Assembly (NCBI GenBank): GCA_030028905.1
Contig: JALDYZ010000012.1
Span: 1-64,000 of the forward strand
DNA: 64,000 nucleotides
Direction of reading: 5' to 3'
From: Ferirhizobium litorale
GTDB lineage: Bacteria; Pseudomonadota; Alphaproteobacteria; Rhizobiales; Rhizobiaceae
Shown: in pieces, positions 46,265 to 56,495 of the stretch
Numbering within the stretch: the stretch's first letter is position 1
How the letters are laid out: each line of letters begins with the position of its first letter
The notes under the pieces: generated by a model
Told to the model about the DNA's origin: nothing
The model's database searches: none
The model's input: only the letters and a program-made list of their open reading frames with translations
Translations under genes and position numbers: made by a program

Positions 46265-47110
46265 TTAGGTCCCTGCCCCGAAGAGCTTGCCGGCGCGCGA
46301 GATCCACGAGCCACTGTTCTCGCGCGGTTGTACGCCGCCGCTTTGCAGCAACTTGTAGGAGTCGGCATACCACTGGCTGTCAGGATAGTTGTGGCCGAGT
46401 ACGGCGGCCGCGGTCTGGGCCTCCGGAACGATGCCCATCGCGTAATAGGCCTCGACCAGGCGTGCCAGCGCCTCTTCCACCTGGTTCGTGGTCGGGAACT
46501 GCTCGACGACCGTGCGGAAGCGCGAGATGGCGGCCAGATACTCCTTGCGCTCGAGATAGTAGCGGCCGATCTGCATTTCCTTGCCGGCCAGCTGATCGCG
46601 GGCAAATCGGATCTTCGCCTGCGCGTCCTCGACATACTCCGAATCCGGGTAGTCGTTGACGACCTTCAGCATCGCCTCGATCGTGCGCGCGGCGGCGCGC
46701 TGGTCCTGGGTCACGTCGACGATCTGTTTCGAATAGGACAAGCCGATCAGGTACTGCACGTAGGCGGCATCCGGCGTACGGCCGTACTGGTTCATGTATC
46801 GCGTACCGGCGGTGATCGCATCGTCGTACTTGCCCTGGCGATACTTGGTAAAGGTGCTCATGACCAGCGCCTTGCGCGCCCATTCGGAGAAGGGATGCTG
46901 GCGGTCGATGGCGTCGAACTTGCGGCCCGCCTCGTTGATGTTGCCGGCACGCAGATTGGCGAGGCCCTGGTTGTAAAGCGTTTCCGGCGGATCGGTCTCG
47001 ACGCCGAGCTTGGTAATGTCGATGTCCGGGTCGGTCTGGCAGCCTGTCACGAGCGCACCGGTGCCAACCAGAGCCACGGATACGAGCATTATGCGTGCTG
47101 CTTTCAACAT
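46265..47110 (-). CDS. bamD: Outer membrane assembly lipoprotein BamD
   Basis: This 281-residue BAM-complex lipoprotein helps insert beta-barrel proteins in the outer membrane. The signal ends in lipobox LVTGC (lipidated Cys near 24). The mature part is a series of TPR-like helix pairs: [62 protein letters not shown] and [15 protein letters not shown]. The start at 47110 is chosen to give a normal signal peptide; longer starts exist. It lies between lpxC and recN on the same strand. Confidence 0.93.
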   Translation of the reverse strand: MLKAARIMLVSVALVGTGALVTGCQTDPDIDITKLGVETDPPETLYNQGLANLRAGNINEAGRKFDAIDRQHPFSEWARKALVMSTFTKYRQGKYDDAITAGTRYMNQYGRTPDAAYVQYLIGLSYSKQIVDVTQDQRAAARTIEAMLKVVNDYPDSEYVEDAQAKIRFARDQLAGKEMQIGRYYLERKEYLAAISRFRTVVEQFPTTNQVEEALARLVEAYYAMGIVPEAQTAAAVLGHNYPDSQWYADSYKLLQSGGVQPRENSGSWISRAGKLFGAGT

Positions 47111-47360
47111 ACCTACAGACCTTGCCTCATTCATCGGACCCGTTTTCCCGGCCACCATGGCCGACCGGGCCCACCTCGCCGGGGGTTTCTAGCCGCAAAA
47201 GCTATCGGAGAGCAACGCAATGATGATTCATTAACGCATTTTTGTGGCATAACATCCTGAAAACAACCACGGCTTTCAAAGCCGGGTCAGAGAAAGCAAC
47301 AGCTTTTCTTTGCCGACTGGCGCCCGCGCCCCAAAGCGAATCAGATTTCACTACAGCCAG

Positions 47361-47401
47361 ACAAGCAAACCGGCCGCTTCACGAGGAAACGACCGGTGAT
47401 C
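47361..47401 (-). terminator. Terminator after lpxC
   Basis: On the minus strand ACCGGTCG and CGGCCGGT pair (one mismatch) around a 13-base loop, followed by a T-rich stretch. It lies about 20 bases after the lpxC stop. The 308-base gap 47111-47418 holds this, another small hairpin CGGCTTTCAAAGCCG (47270-47284) and presumably the bamD promoter. Confidence 0.5.
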
Positions 47402-47418
47402 TTTTCAATGTTATCTTC

Positions 47419-48375
47419 TTAGGCGGACCAGGGAGCGAAACCCGGAGCGTTGACCGCGATCAGGTCGCGGGCACCGACGCGCTGGCGCGGGATCTGGGTT
47501 TCGACGACCTCGTAGGCGGTCGGATCGCTCAACAGTGCCTTCAGGGCGTTGGCGTTCATCTTGTGCCCGCCGCGATAGGAGCGATAGCAGCCGATGAACT
47601 GGGCGCCGGCCAGGGCCAGGTCGCCAACCGCATCCAGGGTCTTGTGACGAACGAACTCGTCGCCGCTGTAGCGCAGGCCCTCGACGTTGATGACGGTGTT
47701 GTCGTCGGAGATGACCACGGAATTCTCAAGCGAGGAGCCAAGGGCAAAACCGGCCGCCCACAGGCGCTCGACATCGCGCATGAAGCCGAAGGTGCGCGCA
47801 CGCGACAGCTCGTCCTTGAAGGTCGCGGCGGTCAAGTCGCCCTTCCAGCTCTGGCGCCCGATCAACGGATTGTCGAAATCGATCTCGACCTCGAAGCGTG
47901 TGCCGTCATAGGGGCGGAACTCGGACCAGGACGCACCGGCTTCGATACGCACCGGCTTCAGCACCCGGATGTAGCGACGCTTGACGCCAAGGTTCACGAT
48001 GCCGACCTGTTCGATCGCTTCGATGAACGGCCGCGAACTGCCATCCATGATCGGCATCTCCGCACCGTGCACCTCGACGAGGATATTGTCGATGCCGAGC
48101 GAATAGAGAGCCGCCATGACGTGCTCGATCGTCGCGACCGAATGCGCGGGATTCGTGCCGAGGACGGTGCAGAGATCGGTATTGCCGACCTGGGAGGAAA
48201 CGGCCCGCAATTCGCTCAGGCTACCATCTTCGTGAACGCGCTGGAACACAATGCCGGCTTCGGCGTCAGCAGGATGAAAGGTTATGGAGACCGGAACGCC
48301 GGAATGGACGCCTATGCCCGACAAGGTGACGGGGCTAGCAATGGTGGTCTGAAAACCAAGCAATCCGATTGCCAT
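47419..48375 (-). CDS. lpxC: UDP-3-O-acyl-N-acetylglucosamine deacetylase
   Basis: This 318-residue zinc enzyme catalyses the committed step of lipid A synthesis. Zinc ligands are seen in VATIEHVMAALYSLGIDN (His near 78) and in FVRHKTLDAVGDLALAG (His and Asp near 235-240). The catalytic His is in YRGGHKMNANALKALL. The GSSLENSVV loop and the opening LLGFQTTIASPVTLSGIGVH are typical. The ATG at 48375 has AGAAGGCAG upstream. Its leader (48376-48639) includes TTGGAT-17-TATGTA as a possible promoter on the minus strand. FtsH-controlled turnover, known in enteric bacteria, cannot be judged here. Confidence 0.95.
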   Translation of the reverse strand: MAIGLLGFQTTIASPVTLSGIGVHSGVPVSITFHPADAEAGIVFQRVHEDGSLSELRAVSSQVGNTDLCTVLGTNPAHSVATIEHVMAALYSLGIDNILVEVHGAEMPIMDGSSRPFIEAIEQVGIVNLGVKRRYIRVLKPVRIEAGASWSEFRPYDGTRFEVEIDFDNPLIGRQSWKGDLTAATFKDELSRARTFGFMRDVERLWAAGFALGSSLENSVVISDDNTVINVEGLRYSGDEFVRHKTLDAVGDLALAGAQFIGCYRSYRGGHKMNANALKALLSDPTAYEVVETQIPRQRVGARDLIAVNAPGFAPWSA

Positions 48376-48639
48376 ACAAATACTGCCTTCTTGATCTGCG
48401 TTGCGCACCGCGAAGGCCTATTCACCTTGCTATGGCGCGTCGAACGCTAACTCGCTCGATAACCCTCTGAAATGACAGACGCCCAACGAATCGTGCTCAA
48501 ATCTTTCATAGTGCTTTGCGCCTTACATACGTTCGGTTGCACGACAATCCAAATCACTGTTTCTTTCGGATTGTTACGGCCCACAGCACATTGAATTCAC
48601 AGGCATTTTTGAAACAGGTTGCACCCTGCACAAACACAA

Positions 48640-48669
48640 GATGCCCGGGCTTTTGAAGGCCCGGGCATC
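48640..48669 (-). terminator. Terminator of ftsZ
   Basis: GATGCCCGGGC and GCCCGGGCATC form a perfect 11-bp stem with an eight-base loop, starting 22 bases after the ftsZ stop and followed on the minus strand by TTGTGTTTG. It separates the ftsQAZ transcript from lpxC. Apart from this and the lpxC promoter I see nothing in the gap 48376-48691. Confidence 0.75.
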
Positions 48670-48691
48670 GATTTTCCAAAGTGATTCCGCC

Positions 48692-50425
48692 TCAGTTCGA
48701 CTGACGGCGGAGGAACGCCGGAATTTCCAGCTGATCGTCCTCGTTCGTCATCCGAGCCTGCGGCACCTGCCGGCCCTGGTCATCGAGCTGGCCGCGGCGC
48801 GGCGCGTAGAGGCTCGCTTCCGGGGAAAGAGCCCGGCGCTGCTGCGAGGCTGCCGTCGGTGCGCCTGCGGTCATGTCGGACGCGACATGTTCTTCCTCGT
48901 CACGCCGACCAAGCGAGTTGGTGATCCGGCGAAGCAGGCCCATCGGACCGCGTTCCTCCTGCGCCGGGGTCGGCGTCGCGTGGGTGCGGTGCTCCATCTC
49001 CGCCTTCACGACAGGCGGAAAGTCCTCGACCTTCGGCATGCGCACAGGCTCGGACACCTGGCGAATGATGGGCGCTGCCGGCTGCGGCTGTGCCGGAGCA
49101 TGGACATGCGCCTGCGGCATGGCCGGCGCAGCGTGTTGGACCGGAGCCGGACGGCTGGCTGCCGGCGCTTCGACCGGAGCAACACCGGCGAAAAGACGGC
49201 TCTGCGGGCGGAAGGTTTCCTCCTGGACCGGTGCCGGCTGCGGCGCAGCCGCTACCGGACGCGAAACGGCGAATTCGAGTTCCCTTTCCATGTCGGCCTC
49301 GGCGGCGCGGATGGTCTGGGCAACCGGATCGACGGTCTTCGGTGCCTGCGCGACATGGGCAGGCTGAGCAGCGGCCGCTGCCGGAGCAGCAGCCGCGGAA
49401 GGACGGATAGCGGGCTTTGCGGCCGGGCGGAAGTCGATCGTCTTGCCTTCGGCCTCGGCAACCCGGTCGATGCCCGTGGCGACGACCGACACGCGGATGA
49501 TGCCTTCGAGCGCTTCGTCGAAGGTTGCGCCGAGGATGATGTTGGCATCCGGATCCACTTCCTCGCGGATGCGCGTTGCCGCTTCGTCGACCTCGAACAG
49601 CGTCATGTCGCGACCGCCGGTGATCGAGATCAGCAGGCCCTGCGCACCCTTCATCGAGGTTTCGTCGAGCAGCGGGTTGGCGATCGCAGCTTCGGCGGCC
49701 TGCATGGCGCGGCCGGAACCCGAAGCCTCGCCGGTACCCATCATTGCGCGGCCCATCTCGCGCATGACCGAACGGACGTCGGCGAAGTCGAGATTGATCA
49801 GGCCTTCCTTGACCATCAGGTCGGTGATGCAGGCGACGCCCGAGTAGAGAACCTGGTCTGCCATGGCAAACGCGTCGGCGAAGGTCGTCTTGTCGTTTGC
49901 GATGCGGAAGAGGTTCTGGTTCGGGATGACGATCAGTGTGTCGACCGACTTCTGGAGTTCCTGGATGCCGGATTCGGCCAGGCGCATGCGGCGCTGGCCT
50001 TCGAAATGGAACGGCTTGGTGACGACGCCGACCGTCAGGATGCCCTTGTTGCGAGCGGCCTGCGCCACGACCGGGGCTGCACCCGTGCCCGTGCCGCCGC
50101 CCATGCCGGCGGTGACGAAGCACATGTGGGTGTTGCTGAGGTGATCGACGATCTCGTCGATGCACTCCTCGGCAGCCGCACGGCCGACTTCCGGCTGCGA
50201 ACCGGCACCGAGACCCTCGGTGACATTGACGCCGAGCTGGATGATGCGATCAGCCTTGGTCATGGTCAGCGCCTGGGCATCGGTGTTGGCGACGACGAAG
50301 TCGACGCCCTGAAGCCCGGCAGTGATCATGTTGTTGACGGCGTTGCCGCCGCCCCCGCCAACGCCGAAGACGGTGATCCGAGGCTTCAGCTCGGTGATAT
50401 CTGGCTTGTGCAGCTTGATTGTCAT
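48692..50425 (-). CDS. ftsZ: Cell division protein FtsZ (main copy, long C-terminal linker)
   Basis: This 577-residue tubulin-like GTPase forms the Z ring. The GTPase domain (about 15-320) contains [14 protein letters not shown], the signature [16 protein letters not shown] (near 105) and the T7 loop NLDFADVR. An unusually long Ala/Pro/Gln-rich linker (about 330-560) is typical of rhizobial FtsZ1, and the conserved tail [10 protein letters not shown] binds FtsA. The ATG at 50425 gives [10 protein letters not shown]. It is the last gene of ddl-ftsQ-ftsA-ftsZ, followed by a strong terminator. Confidence 0.97.
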   Translation of the reverse strand: MTIKLHKPDITELKPRITVFGVGGGGGNAVNNMITAGLQGVDFVVANTDAQALTMTKADRIIQLGVNVTEGLGAGSQPEVGRAAAEECIDEIVDHLSNTHMCFVTAGMGGGTGTGAAPVVAQAARNKGILTVGVVTKPFHFEGQRRMRLAESGIQELQKSVDTLIVIPNQNLFRIANDKTTFADAFAMADQVLYSGVACITDLMVKEGLINLDFADVRSVMREMGRAMMGTGEASGSGRAMQAAEAAIANPLLDETSMKGAQGLLISITGGRDMTLFEVDEAATRIREEVDPDANIILGATFDEALEGIIRVSVVATGIDRVAEAEGKTIDFRPAAKPAIRPSAAAAPAAAAAQPAHVAQAPKTVDPVAQTIRAAEADMERELEFAVSRPVAAAPQPAPVQEETFRPQSRLFAGVAPVEAPAASRPAPVQHAAPAMPQAHVHAPAQPQPAAPIIRQVSEPVRMPKVEDFPPVVKAEMEHRTHATPTPAQEERGPMGLLRRITNSLGRRDEEEHVASDMTAGAPTAASQQRRALSPEASLYAPRRGQLDDQGRQVPQARMTNEDDQLEIPAFLRRQSN

Positions 50426-50544
50426 GGTACCCGTTCCTTTTCTGTCTGGCCGCATCGCCACGCCGGCCAATTCCCTACAACTCGATTGCCCTCTGGTTCC
50501 TTCTCCCCTTCCGCCTCACGCTGGAAGGACCCGGAACCAGACAC

Positions 50545-51876
50545 TCAAAAACTCTCCTTCAGCCACTGCCCGACCCGGGCGAAACGGCTGTTGTTGCCTC
50601 CAAGCGACGAAAGCAGGCCGCCCTGCGCCGCATGTGTCTCGTTCTCCGCCACCTGAGGATAGATCATCAGCCCCACGGCGGTCGAAAACGCCGGTCCCTT
50701 GGCTGCCGTCGGCAAGCCGGAAACCCCCAACGGACGGCCGATGCGCACGTTGCGGGCGAGGATGCGGCGCGCCGCTTCCGGAAGGCCGGTCAACTGGCTT
50801 GCGCCGCCCGTCAGCACCACGCGCTTGCCGACAATCGGACTGAAGCCCGAGCGCTGGATGCGGTCGCGGATGAGTTCGAGCGTCTCTTCGATGCGGGCGC
50901 GCACGATGCGCGACACCAGCGCACGCGGCACCTGGGTCGGCTGATCGCGGTCGTCCTCGCCGATCGGCGGTACGGAAATAAGATCCCGGTCGTCCGCGCT
51001 GTTCATCAGTGCCGAAGCATGGACCACCTTCAAGCGCTCCGCGTCCTCGATACGGGTGGAAAGACCGCGCGCGAGGTCGGTCGTGACGTGATGCCCGCCG
51101 AGACCGACGGCATCGGTGTGAACGAGCTTTCCCTCGGCGAAGACGGAAATCGTGGTCGTGCCGCCGCCCATGTCGATGGCGGCACAGCCGAGTTCGACCT
51201 CGTCGTCCACCAGCGCCGCAAGGCCGCTGGCATAAGGCGTCGCGACCATGCCCTCCACCGAGAGGTGGGCGCGGTTGACGCTGAGTTCCAGATTCTTGAG
51301 CGCGGCGTTTTCCGCGGTCACCACGTGCATATCCACGCCCAGCACGTCGCCGTACATCGCCAGCGGATCGCGGATACCGCGCTCGCCGTCAAGCGAGAAG
51401 CCCGTCGGCAGGGAGTGGAGGATGGCGCGATCCTGGCGCTGCGACTGCTGGCAGGCAGAGGTCAGCACCTTGCGCAGATCCGAAGCCTCGACTTCCTGGC
51501 CGCCGAGGTCGATCGTGGCGGTATAGACGTCGCTCGCCAGCCGTCCGGCAGAGACATTGACGATCAGGCTGTCGACGGTCAGGCCGGCCATCCGTTCCGC
51601 GGCGTCCACCGCCAGCCGGATGACGCTCTCGACCGCATCGAGATCGGCGATGACGCCGGTCTTGATTCCACGCGAGCGCTGGTGACCGATGCCGATGACA
51701 TCGATCTTGTGGGTGCGGCCCGGCAGGATCTCGCTTTCCTCGCGCGGGGTCAGGCGCCCGATCATGCAAACCACCTTCGTCGAACCGATGTCGAGCACGG
51801 AGACGATATGCGACCGCTTCGACGAGAGCGGCTTCAGGCGAGGCAGGCCGAAATTGGATGATCCGAAAAGGCTCAT
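50545..51876 (-). CDS. ftsA: Cell division protein FtsA
   Basis: This 443-residue actin-like ATPase tethers FtsZ to the membrane. Phosphate-binding loops are VSVLDIGSTKVVCMIG (near 30) and GCAAIDMGGGTTTISVF (near 225), and GKRVVLTGGASQLTGL is the adenosine motif. The FtsA-specific 1C domain lies between about 95 and 175. The C-terminal peptide FARVGQWLKESF is the amphipathic membrane-targeting helix. It overlaps ftsQ by four bases. The 119 bases to ftsZ contain no gene. Confidence 0.96.
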   Translation of the reverse strand: MSLFGSSNFGLPRLKPLSSKRSHIVSVLDIGSTKVVCMIGRLTPREESEILPGRTHKIDVIGIGHQRSRGIKTGVIADLDAVESVIRLAVDAAERMAGLTVDSLIVNVSAGRLASDVYTATIDLGGQEVEASDLRKVLTSACQQSQRQDRAILHSLPTGFSLDGERGIRDPLAMYGDVLGVDMHVVTAENAALKNLELSVNRAHLSVEGMVATPYASGLAALVDDEVELGCAAIDMGGGTTTISVFAEGKLVHTDAVGLGGHHVTTDLARGLSTRIEDAERLKVVHASALMNSADDRDLISVPPIGEDDRDQPTQVPRALVSRIVRARIEETLELIRDRIQRSGFSPIVGKRVVLTGGASQLTGLPEAARRILARNVRIGRPLGVSGLPTAAKGPAFSTAVGLMIYPQVAENETHAAQGGLLSSLGGNNSRFARVGQWLKESF

Positions 51877-52805
51877 ATTTGCTTGCCTGCCTTCTTGAGT
51901 GCCTTGGTCCTCGCGTCGAGCGCGACCTGGCGGCGCGTTGCTGCATCCGGTGTCAGTTGTATGGTGGTCCTGTCGGCGAGCCTAAGGTCGACCGCGGCGA
52001 TGTCCCGCTGCAGCAGGTCCTGCTCCGCATCGAGACGCGAGAGCATGGCCAGCGCCCGGTCGATACCCGTTTCTGGCAGCTTGACGATGATGCCGTCGTC
52101 CAGGTGAATGTCCCAGCGACGCCCGGAAATGCGCACGAACGCCTTGATTCGGCTGCGGATCTCGGGCCACTTGGCAAAGTCCTCGTCGACGGACGCGGCT
52201 GCGCTTTCCGCATCGCGACCGACGAAGAGCGGAAGATTGGCGAACTTGTTGTCGCGCAGCGGCGCGATCACGCTGCCGTTCTTCTCGATCAGCGACAGCT
52301 CCGAGCCATGCTGCCAGATGCCGAACGCCTTGCGCTCCTTGAGCGTCACGGCGATGGTCTTCGGGTAGACCTTGCGCACCTCTACGTCTTCGACCCAGGG
52401 CAGGTGCGACAGCTTTTCGCGTGCCGCATTGATGTCGAGCGCCACCAGCGACGTGGTACCATCAAGCCCGAGGAGTTGGAGAACCTCGATCTCGGAGGTT
52501 TCGGAATTGCCGGAAACAGTGACATCCTCGATGGCGAAACCGGCGGCCGAGGTGGTTGCCTGTGCCACCACCTGCGTGTGGCCGCCGAGCGACATTCCGT
52601 AGAGCCCGGTCGCAGCATAGAAGGCGACGGCAGAGACAGTACCGACATGAGCCGGAATGTGGATCCGGCCGGTCGCGAGACTGACGAGGAAGCGCACGAC
52701 GCGGCGCAGCGGACGCGGCAGGACGAAGAGGTCGTCCACATCCGCAACCTGCGCCGCACTCTCGGTGCGAATCTTTGTTGCCCCTCTGCCCTTCAACGCG
52801 AACAC
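51873..52805 (-). CDS. ftsQ: Cell division protein FtsQ
   Basis: This 310-residue bitopic divisome protein has a cytoplasmic N-terminus, then one membrane helix (about 60-80, [18 protein letters not shown]). The POTRA domain reads [27 protein letters not shown] and the FtsQ/DivIB beta domain [23 protein letters not shown]. FtsQ links early and late division proteins. A GTG start at 52805 is chosen over ATG 52826 because GGAGGA lies at ideal spacing. It overlaps ddl by 13 bp and ftsA by 4 bp. Confidence 0.93.
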   Translation of the reverse strand: MFALKGRGATKIRTESAAQVADVDDLFVLPRPLRRVVRFLVSLATGRIHIPAHVGTVSAVAFYAATGLYGMSLGGHTQVVAQATTSAAGFAIEDVTVSGNSETSEIEVLQLLGLDGTTSLVALDINAAREKLSHLPWVEDVEVRKVYPKTIAVTLKERKAFGIWQHGSELSLIEKNGSVIAPLRDNKFANLPLFVGRDAESAAASVDEDFAKWPEIRSRIKAFVRISGRRWDIHLDDGIIVKLPETGIDRALAMLSRLDAEQDLLQRDIAAVDLRLADRTTIQLTPDAATRRQVALDARTKALKKAGKQI

Positions 52806-53719
52806 GAAGCGTCCTCCACCATCCAACGGAGAAATTGACCAAAAGAATATCCGGCATGCGCTGCCATTTCGGGCACCAGCGAAGTCGGAGTCATGCCCGG
52901 CTGCGTATTGATCTCGAGCCAGATAACTTCGCCCTCTTCGGAGAACCGGTCATCGAAGCGGAAGTCCGAACGACTGACACCCCGGCACCCGATCGCCCTG
53001 TGGGCCTCAAGCGCCAATCCTTGTATTTTTTGGTAAATATTTGGTGAAATTTCCGCAGGAATGACGTGTTTTGAACCGCCGGCGACATACTTCGCGTCGT
53101 AGTCGTAAAAGCCGTGCCCCAGGGGAACGATCTCGGTGACGCCAAGCGCGATGTCGCCCATGACGCCGCAGGTCAGTTCACGGCCATAGACGTAACGCTC
53201 GACCATGACCCGATCACCATATCGCCACTCCGAGGAGGTGAGGATCTGAGGCGGATGCGACTGATCCTCCTTCACGATGACGACACCGAAGGACGAACCC
53301 TCCCGCACCGGCTTTACCACGTAGGGCGGCGCGATCGGATGTTCGGAGCCGATCTCGAAGCGATCCATGATCCGCGCCTCCGCAACCGGAATGCCGGCGG
53401 CTTTTGCCACGTGCTTGGCCTGCCCCTTGTCCATGGCGAGCGCCGAAGCAAGCACGCCGGAATGTGTGTAGGGGATCTGCAGATACTCGAGAATGCCCTG
53501 GATGGTTCCGTCTTCGCCATAGGGTCCATGCAGCGCATTGAACACCACGTCGGGACGCAGATCCGCGAGCACGGCCGCGACGTTGCGGTCGACGTCTATG
53601 CGGGTCACGCGGAAGCCTTCGACTTCCAGGGCGTCGGCGCAAGCAGCCCCGGAAGACAGGCTCACCGGCCGCTCCGAAGAAAACCCGCCCATCAGGACGG
53701 CGACATGCCTGCGTTCCAT
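52793..53719 (-). CDS. ddl: D-alanine--D-alanine ligase
   Basis: This 308-residue ATP-grasp ligase makes D-Ala-D-Ala for peptidoglycan. N-terminal [20 protein letters not shown] and [19 protein letters not shown] bind substrate, and [18 protein letters not shown] is the ATP-binding region. [20 protein letters not shown] is the catalytic metal site. The ATG at 53719 gives the standard start; a GTG-free longer frame from 53749 adds ten residues without support. It is the promoter-proximal gene of ddl-ftsQ-ftsA-ftsZ, preceded by a CtrA-like box. Confidence 0.95.
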   Translation of the reverse strand: MERRHVAVLMGGFSSERPVSLSSGAACADALEVEGFRVTRIDVDRNVAAVLADLRPDVVFNALHGPYGEDGTIQGILEYLQIPYTHSGVLASALAMDKGQAKHVAKAAGIPVAEARIMDRFEIGSEHPIAPPYVVKPVREGSSFGVVIVKEDQSHPPQILTSSEWRYGDRVMVERYVYGRELTCGVMGDIALGVTEIVPLGHGFYDYDAKYVAGGSKHVIPAEISPNIYQKIQGLALEAHRAIGCRGVSRSDFRFDDRFSEEGEVIWLEINTQPGMTPTSLVPEMAAHAGYSFGQFLRWMVEDASCSR

Positions 53720-53821
53720 TCGTACCCCCAAACAAGGCGCTTCCTGCACCGTAATGCTTGCGTCGGGCTTGCTCTGACGAATCCGGCCGCAACGCGTGAA
53801 TCCACTACAACGACAATATGG

Positions 53822-53837
53822 TTAACGAAGCGTTTAC
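53822..53837. promoter_or_regulatory. CtrA-like binding site upstream of ddl-ftsQAZ
   Basis: TTAACGAAGCGTTTAC has the form TTAA-N7-TTTAC, one base from the CtrA consensus TTAA-N7-TTAAC. Ten bases on, GGTTAACC adds another half-site-like palindrome. It lies about 105 bases upstream of the ddl start. CtrA is the alphaproteobacterial cell-cycle regulator known to control ftsQ, ftsA and ftsZ in relatives, so this site would tie division genes to the cell cycle. Confidence 0.5.
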
Positions 53838-53889
53838 TTTGGTTAACCACACGGCCCTCCCGCGAGAGTTTTTCGCTAGGCGAATCAGT

Positions 53890-53925
53890 CAACTCTGCGA
53901 TTCCTCTCAAGGAATCAGAGAGTTG
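53890..53925 (-). other. Long hairpin upstream of ddl
   Basis: CAACTCT-GC-GATTCCT-CTCA-AGGAATC-AG-AGAGTTG is a 14-bp stem with one 2x2 internal loop. It lies between the aqpZ terminator and the CtrA-like box and has no T-run. It could be an mRNA leader structure, a processed RNA or an old repeat. Confidence 0.4.
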
Positions 53926-53967
53926 TGTCGAGAGCAAGGATTTTGCTAATGTTTCATATGCAAACAA

Positions 53968-53995
53968 GGCCCCGCGGGAGCGCTCCAGCGGGGCC
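53968..53995 (-). terminator. Terminator of aqpZ
   Basis: GGCCCCGC and GCGGGGCC form an 8-bp GC stem followed on the minus strand by TTGTTTG. It is 80 bases after the aqpZ stop. With it, the CtrA-like box and the long hairpin, the gene-free stretch 53720-54074 is accounted for. Confidence 0.6.
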
Positions 53996-54074
53996 AATTC
54001 CGGACTCAGTTTCTCACCGGAATCGCGCAAGCCGGGGTAAAGTCTGCACAATCAGGTTTCATGCCATTCGAGCT

Positions 54075-54764
54075 TCAATCTGCGGTGTCGCCGACAACTT
54101 TCCAGACGACGCCGCCTATGGCACCGCCTATGAGTGGAGCGACCCAGAACAGCCACAACTGCTGCAAAGCCCAGCCGCCGACATAGAGGGCCTGGCCGGT
54201 CGAGCGCGCCGGATTGACCGACGTATTGGTGACCGGGATCGAGATCAGATGGATGAGCGTCAGCGTCAACCCGATGGCGATCGGCGCAAAACCCGCCGGC
54301 ACGCGTGAGCTCGTGGCGCCGAGAATGATGAAGATGAAGAATGCCGACAACAGTATCTCGATGACCAGCGCCGACAGCATGGCGTAGCCGCCCGGCGAAT
54401 GCTCGCCATACCCGTTGGCCGCGAAACTGCCGAGTTCGAACCCCGCCCTTCCGCTGGCCACGATGTATAGCATCGTGGCCGCGACGATTGCACCGGCGAC
54501 CTGGACGACGACATAAGGGACCAGATGCGAGGCCGGGAACCTGCCCGCCACCGTGAGCCCGAGGGAGACCGCGGGATTGAAGTGGCCGCCGGAAATCCCA
54601 CCGACCGCATAGCACATGGTCAGGACTGTAAGGCCGAAGGCGAGCGCCACGCCTAGAAAGCCAACGCCCAGATCAGGAAACGCGGCAGAGAGAACCGCGG
54701 TGCCACAACCACCGAAAACCAACCAGAATGTACCCAGGAACTCCGCAGACAATTTGTTGAACAT
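54075..54764 (-). CDS. aqpZ: Aquaporin Z
   Basis: This 229-residue water channel has six helices and the two NPA boxes that line the pore: [19 protein letters not shown] (near 65) and [17 protein letters not shown] (near 185). The selectivity residues are those of water-specific AqpZ, with Arg directly after the second NPA. The ATG at 54764 ([16 protein letters not shown]) has GGAGGGA six bases upstream. It lies between ddl and the MFS gene, interrupting the murB-ddl order. The 275-base gap to the MFS gene shows an ATTTCC/GGAAAT repeat near 54780 and no gene. Confidence 0.95.
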   Translation of the reverse strand: MFNKLSAEFLGTFWLVFGGCGTAVLSAAFPDLGVGFLGVALAFGLTVLTMCYAVGGISGGHFNPAVSLGLTVAGRFPASHLVPYVVVQVAGAIVAATMLYIVASGRAGFELGSFAANGYGEHSPGGYAMLSALVIEILLSAFFIFIILGATSSRVPAGFAPIAIGLTLTLIHLISIPVTNTSVNPARSTGQALYVGGWALQQLWLFWVAPLIGGAIGGVVWKVVGDTAD

Positions 54765-55039
54765 GTCGGTCCCTCCAATTTCCAACAATGGAAATACATT
54801 AGCAATTTCTTAGAAAACGATTCCGGTCAAGGAACAGCCGGAAATTGTACACAGGGGAGACTTTTGGTTGCGGCGTGGCCCGCCAGGAAATCCTCGGCAA
54901 CACACTCTGTGCGCAAGTCAGCCCGTTTCTTTGCATTTGTTGCCTTTTCCGGGTTTTCGTTGAAGTTAGATTGCGCTAAGGACCCGTCGAGCCTAACAGC
55001 TCATGCCCTCCCAAGGCGAACTTCGAAATCCTGATTGGA

Positions 55040-56347
55040 ATGAAAATGACAGACGCGATACCTTCCGTATCGTCGGCCAATACACTGAGCGGTGCACGGC
55101 TCAATTCTCCCGCCCGCGTCCTTATCGCCAGCCTGGTCGGCACGACGATCGAATTCTTCGATTTTTATGTCTATGCGACAGCAGCGGTCCTGGTCTTCCC
55201 GGCGCTGTTCTTCCCCAACAGCGACCCGACCACCGCCCTGCTCGCTTCCTTCGCGACCTTCTCGATCGCCTTCTTCGCCCGCCCCCTCGGGGCCGTGGTT
55301 TTCGGCCACTTCGGCGACAGGATCGGCCGAAAGACGACGCTGGTCGCAGCCCTGCTGACGATGGGCATTTCTACGGTCGTCATCGGCCTGCTGCCCACCT
55401 ATGAAACAATCGGCGTGTTCGCGCCGCTGATGCTGGCGCTCTGCCGCTTCGGCCAGGGCTTCGGTCTTGGCGGCGAGTGGGGCGGCGCGGTGTTGCTGGC
55501 GACCGAAAACGCGCCAGAAGGCAAGCGCAGCTGGTATGGCATGTTCCCGCAGCTCGGCGCACCGGTCGGGCTGTTCCTGTCCTCCGGCGTCTTCTGGGTG
55601 CTGCTGCACTTCATGTCGCAGGAAGCGCTGCTCAGCTGGGGATGGCGTGTGCCGTTCATCGCTTCGATCGCGCTGATCGCAATCGGGCTCTGGGTTCGCC
55701 TTTCGATCACCGAGACGCCGGACTTCCAGAAGGCGATCGACAAGCACGAGCGGGTTGCCGTGCCGGTCGCCGAACTGTTCCGCAAGCACAAGCGCAGCAT
55801 GTTCCTCGGAACCTTCGTGGCACTCGCCACCTTCGTGCTGTTCTACATCGGTTCGGCCTATCTTCTCTCCTACAACGTCAAGGTGCTGAAGATTCCGTTC
55901 GTCGACGCGCTCGAGATCCAGTTGCTCGGCTCGGTCGTGTTCGGCATTTTCATCCCGATCGTCGCCAAGGTCGCCGAGCGCTTCGGCCGGCGAGAAGTGC
56001 TGATCGTCACGACGGTGCTGATCGGCCTCTTCTCCTTCCTGCTTCCCGGATTGATGACCGGCACCGAAGCCGACATCGTCATCTTTGTCGTTCTGGCGAT
56101 GGCGTTGATGGGAATGACCTACGGTCTGATCGGCACCGCCCTCGCCGCGCCGTTCCCGACCCAGGTCCGCTACACCGGCTCGTCGATCACCTTCAACCTC
56201 GCCGGCATCTTCGGCGCCTCGCTGGCGCCCTATATCGCCACATGGCTGCAGGCCAATTACGGGATGGTCTATGTCGGCTACTATCTAGGGCTCTCCGCCC
56301 TGATCACGCTCATCTGCATCCTGCTCTCCGGCAAGGACGAAGTCTGA
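55040..56347 (+). CDS. MFS transporter, metabolite:H+ symporter (MHS) family
   Basis: This 435-residue, 12-helix major facilitator has an N-terminal MHS signature (GTTIEFFDFYVYATAA) and the loop 2-3 motif GHFGDRIGRKTTL, repeated as AKVAERFGRREVL in the second half. RFGQGFGLGGEWGGAVLLA is the conserved TM4/5 block. The MHS family imports organic acids, shikimate, proline or betaine. This looks closest to the YhjE/ShiA-like proteins, but the substrate is unknown. A perfect terminator follows. ATG 55040 and 55046 are both possible starts; no good RBS decides. Confidence 0.88.
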   Translation: MKMTDAIPSVSSANTLSGARLNSPARVLIASLVGTTIEFFDFYVYATAAVLVFPALFFPNSDPTTALLASFATFSIAFFARPLGAVVFGHFGDRIGRKTTLVAALLTMGISTVVIGLLPTYETIGVFAPLMLALCRFGQGFGLGGEWGGAVLLATENAPEGKRSWYGMFPQLGAPVGLFLSSGVFWVLLHFMSQEALLSWGWRVPFIASIALIAIGLWVRLSITETPDFQKAIDKHERVAVPVAELFRKHKRSMFLGTFVALATFVLFYIGSAYLLSYNVKVLKIPFVDALEIQLLGSVVFGIFIPIVAKVAERFGRREVLIVTTVLIGLFSFLLPGLMTGTEADIVIFVVLAMALMGMTYGLIGTALAAPFPTQVRYTGSSITFNLAGIFGASLAPYIATWLQANYGMVYVGYYLGLSALITLICILLSGKDEV

Positions 56348-56376
56348 GCGCATCCCGCAACAAGCGAAAGCCCAAG

Positions 56377-56410
56377 GCCGCAACGGGAGACACCCGTTGC
56401 GGCTTTTTTT
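56377..56410 (+). terminator. Rho-independent terminator of the MFS gene
   Basis: GCCGCAACGGG-AGACA-CCCGTTGCGGC is a perfect 11-bp stem followed by seven T. It lies 30 bases after the transporter stop and before the metallophosphoesterase gene. Confidence 0.92.
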
Positions 56411-56495
56411 GTGCGTGATTTCAGCCGGTGCTTCTGTTTTCGCATACAAATGCGTTAGGGTCATGCCCACAGGCATGGGAGAGGTATCCAGGAAG

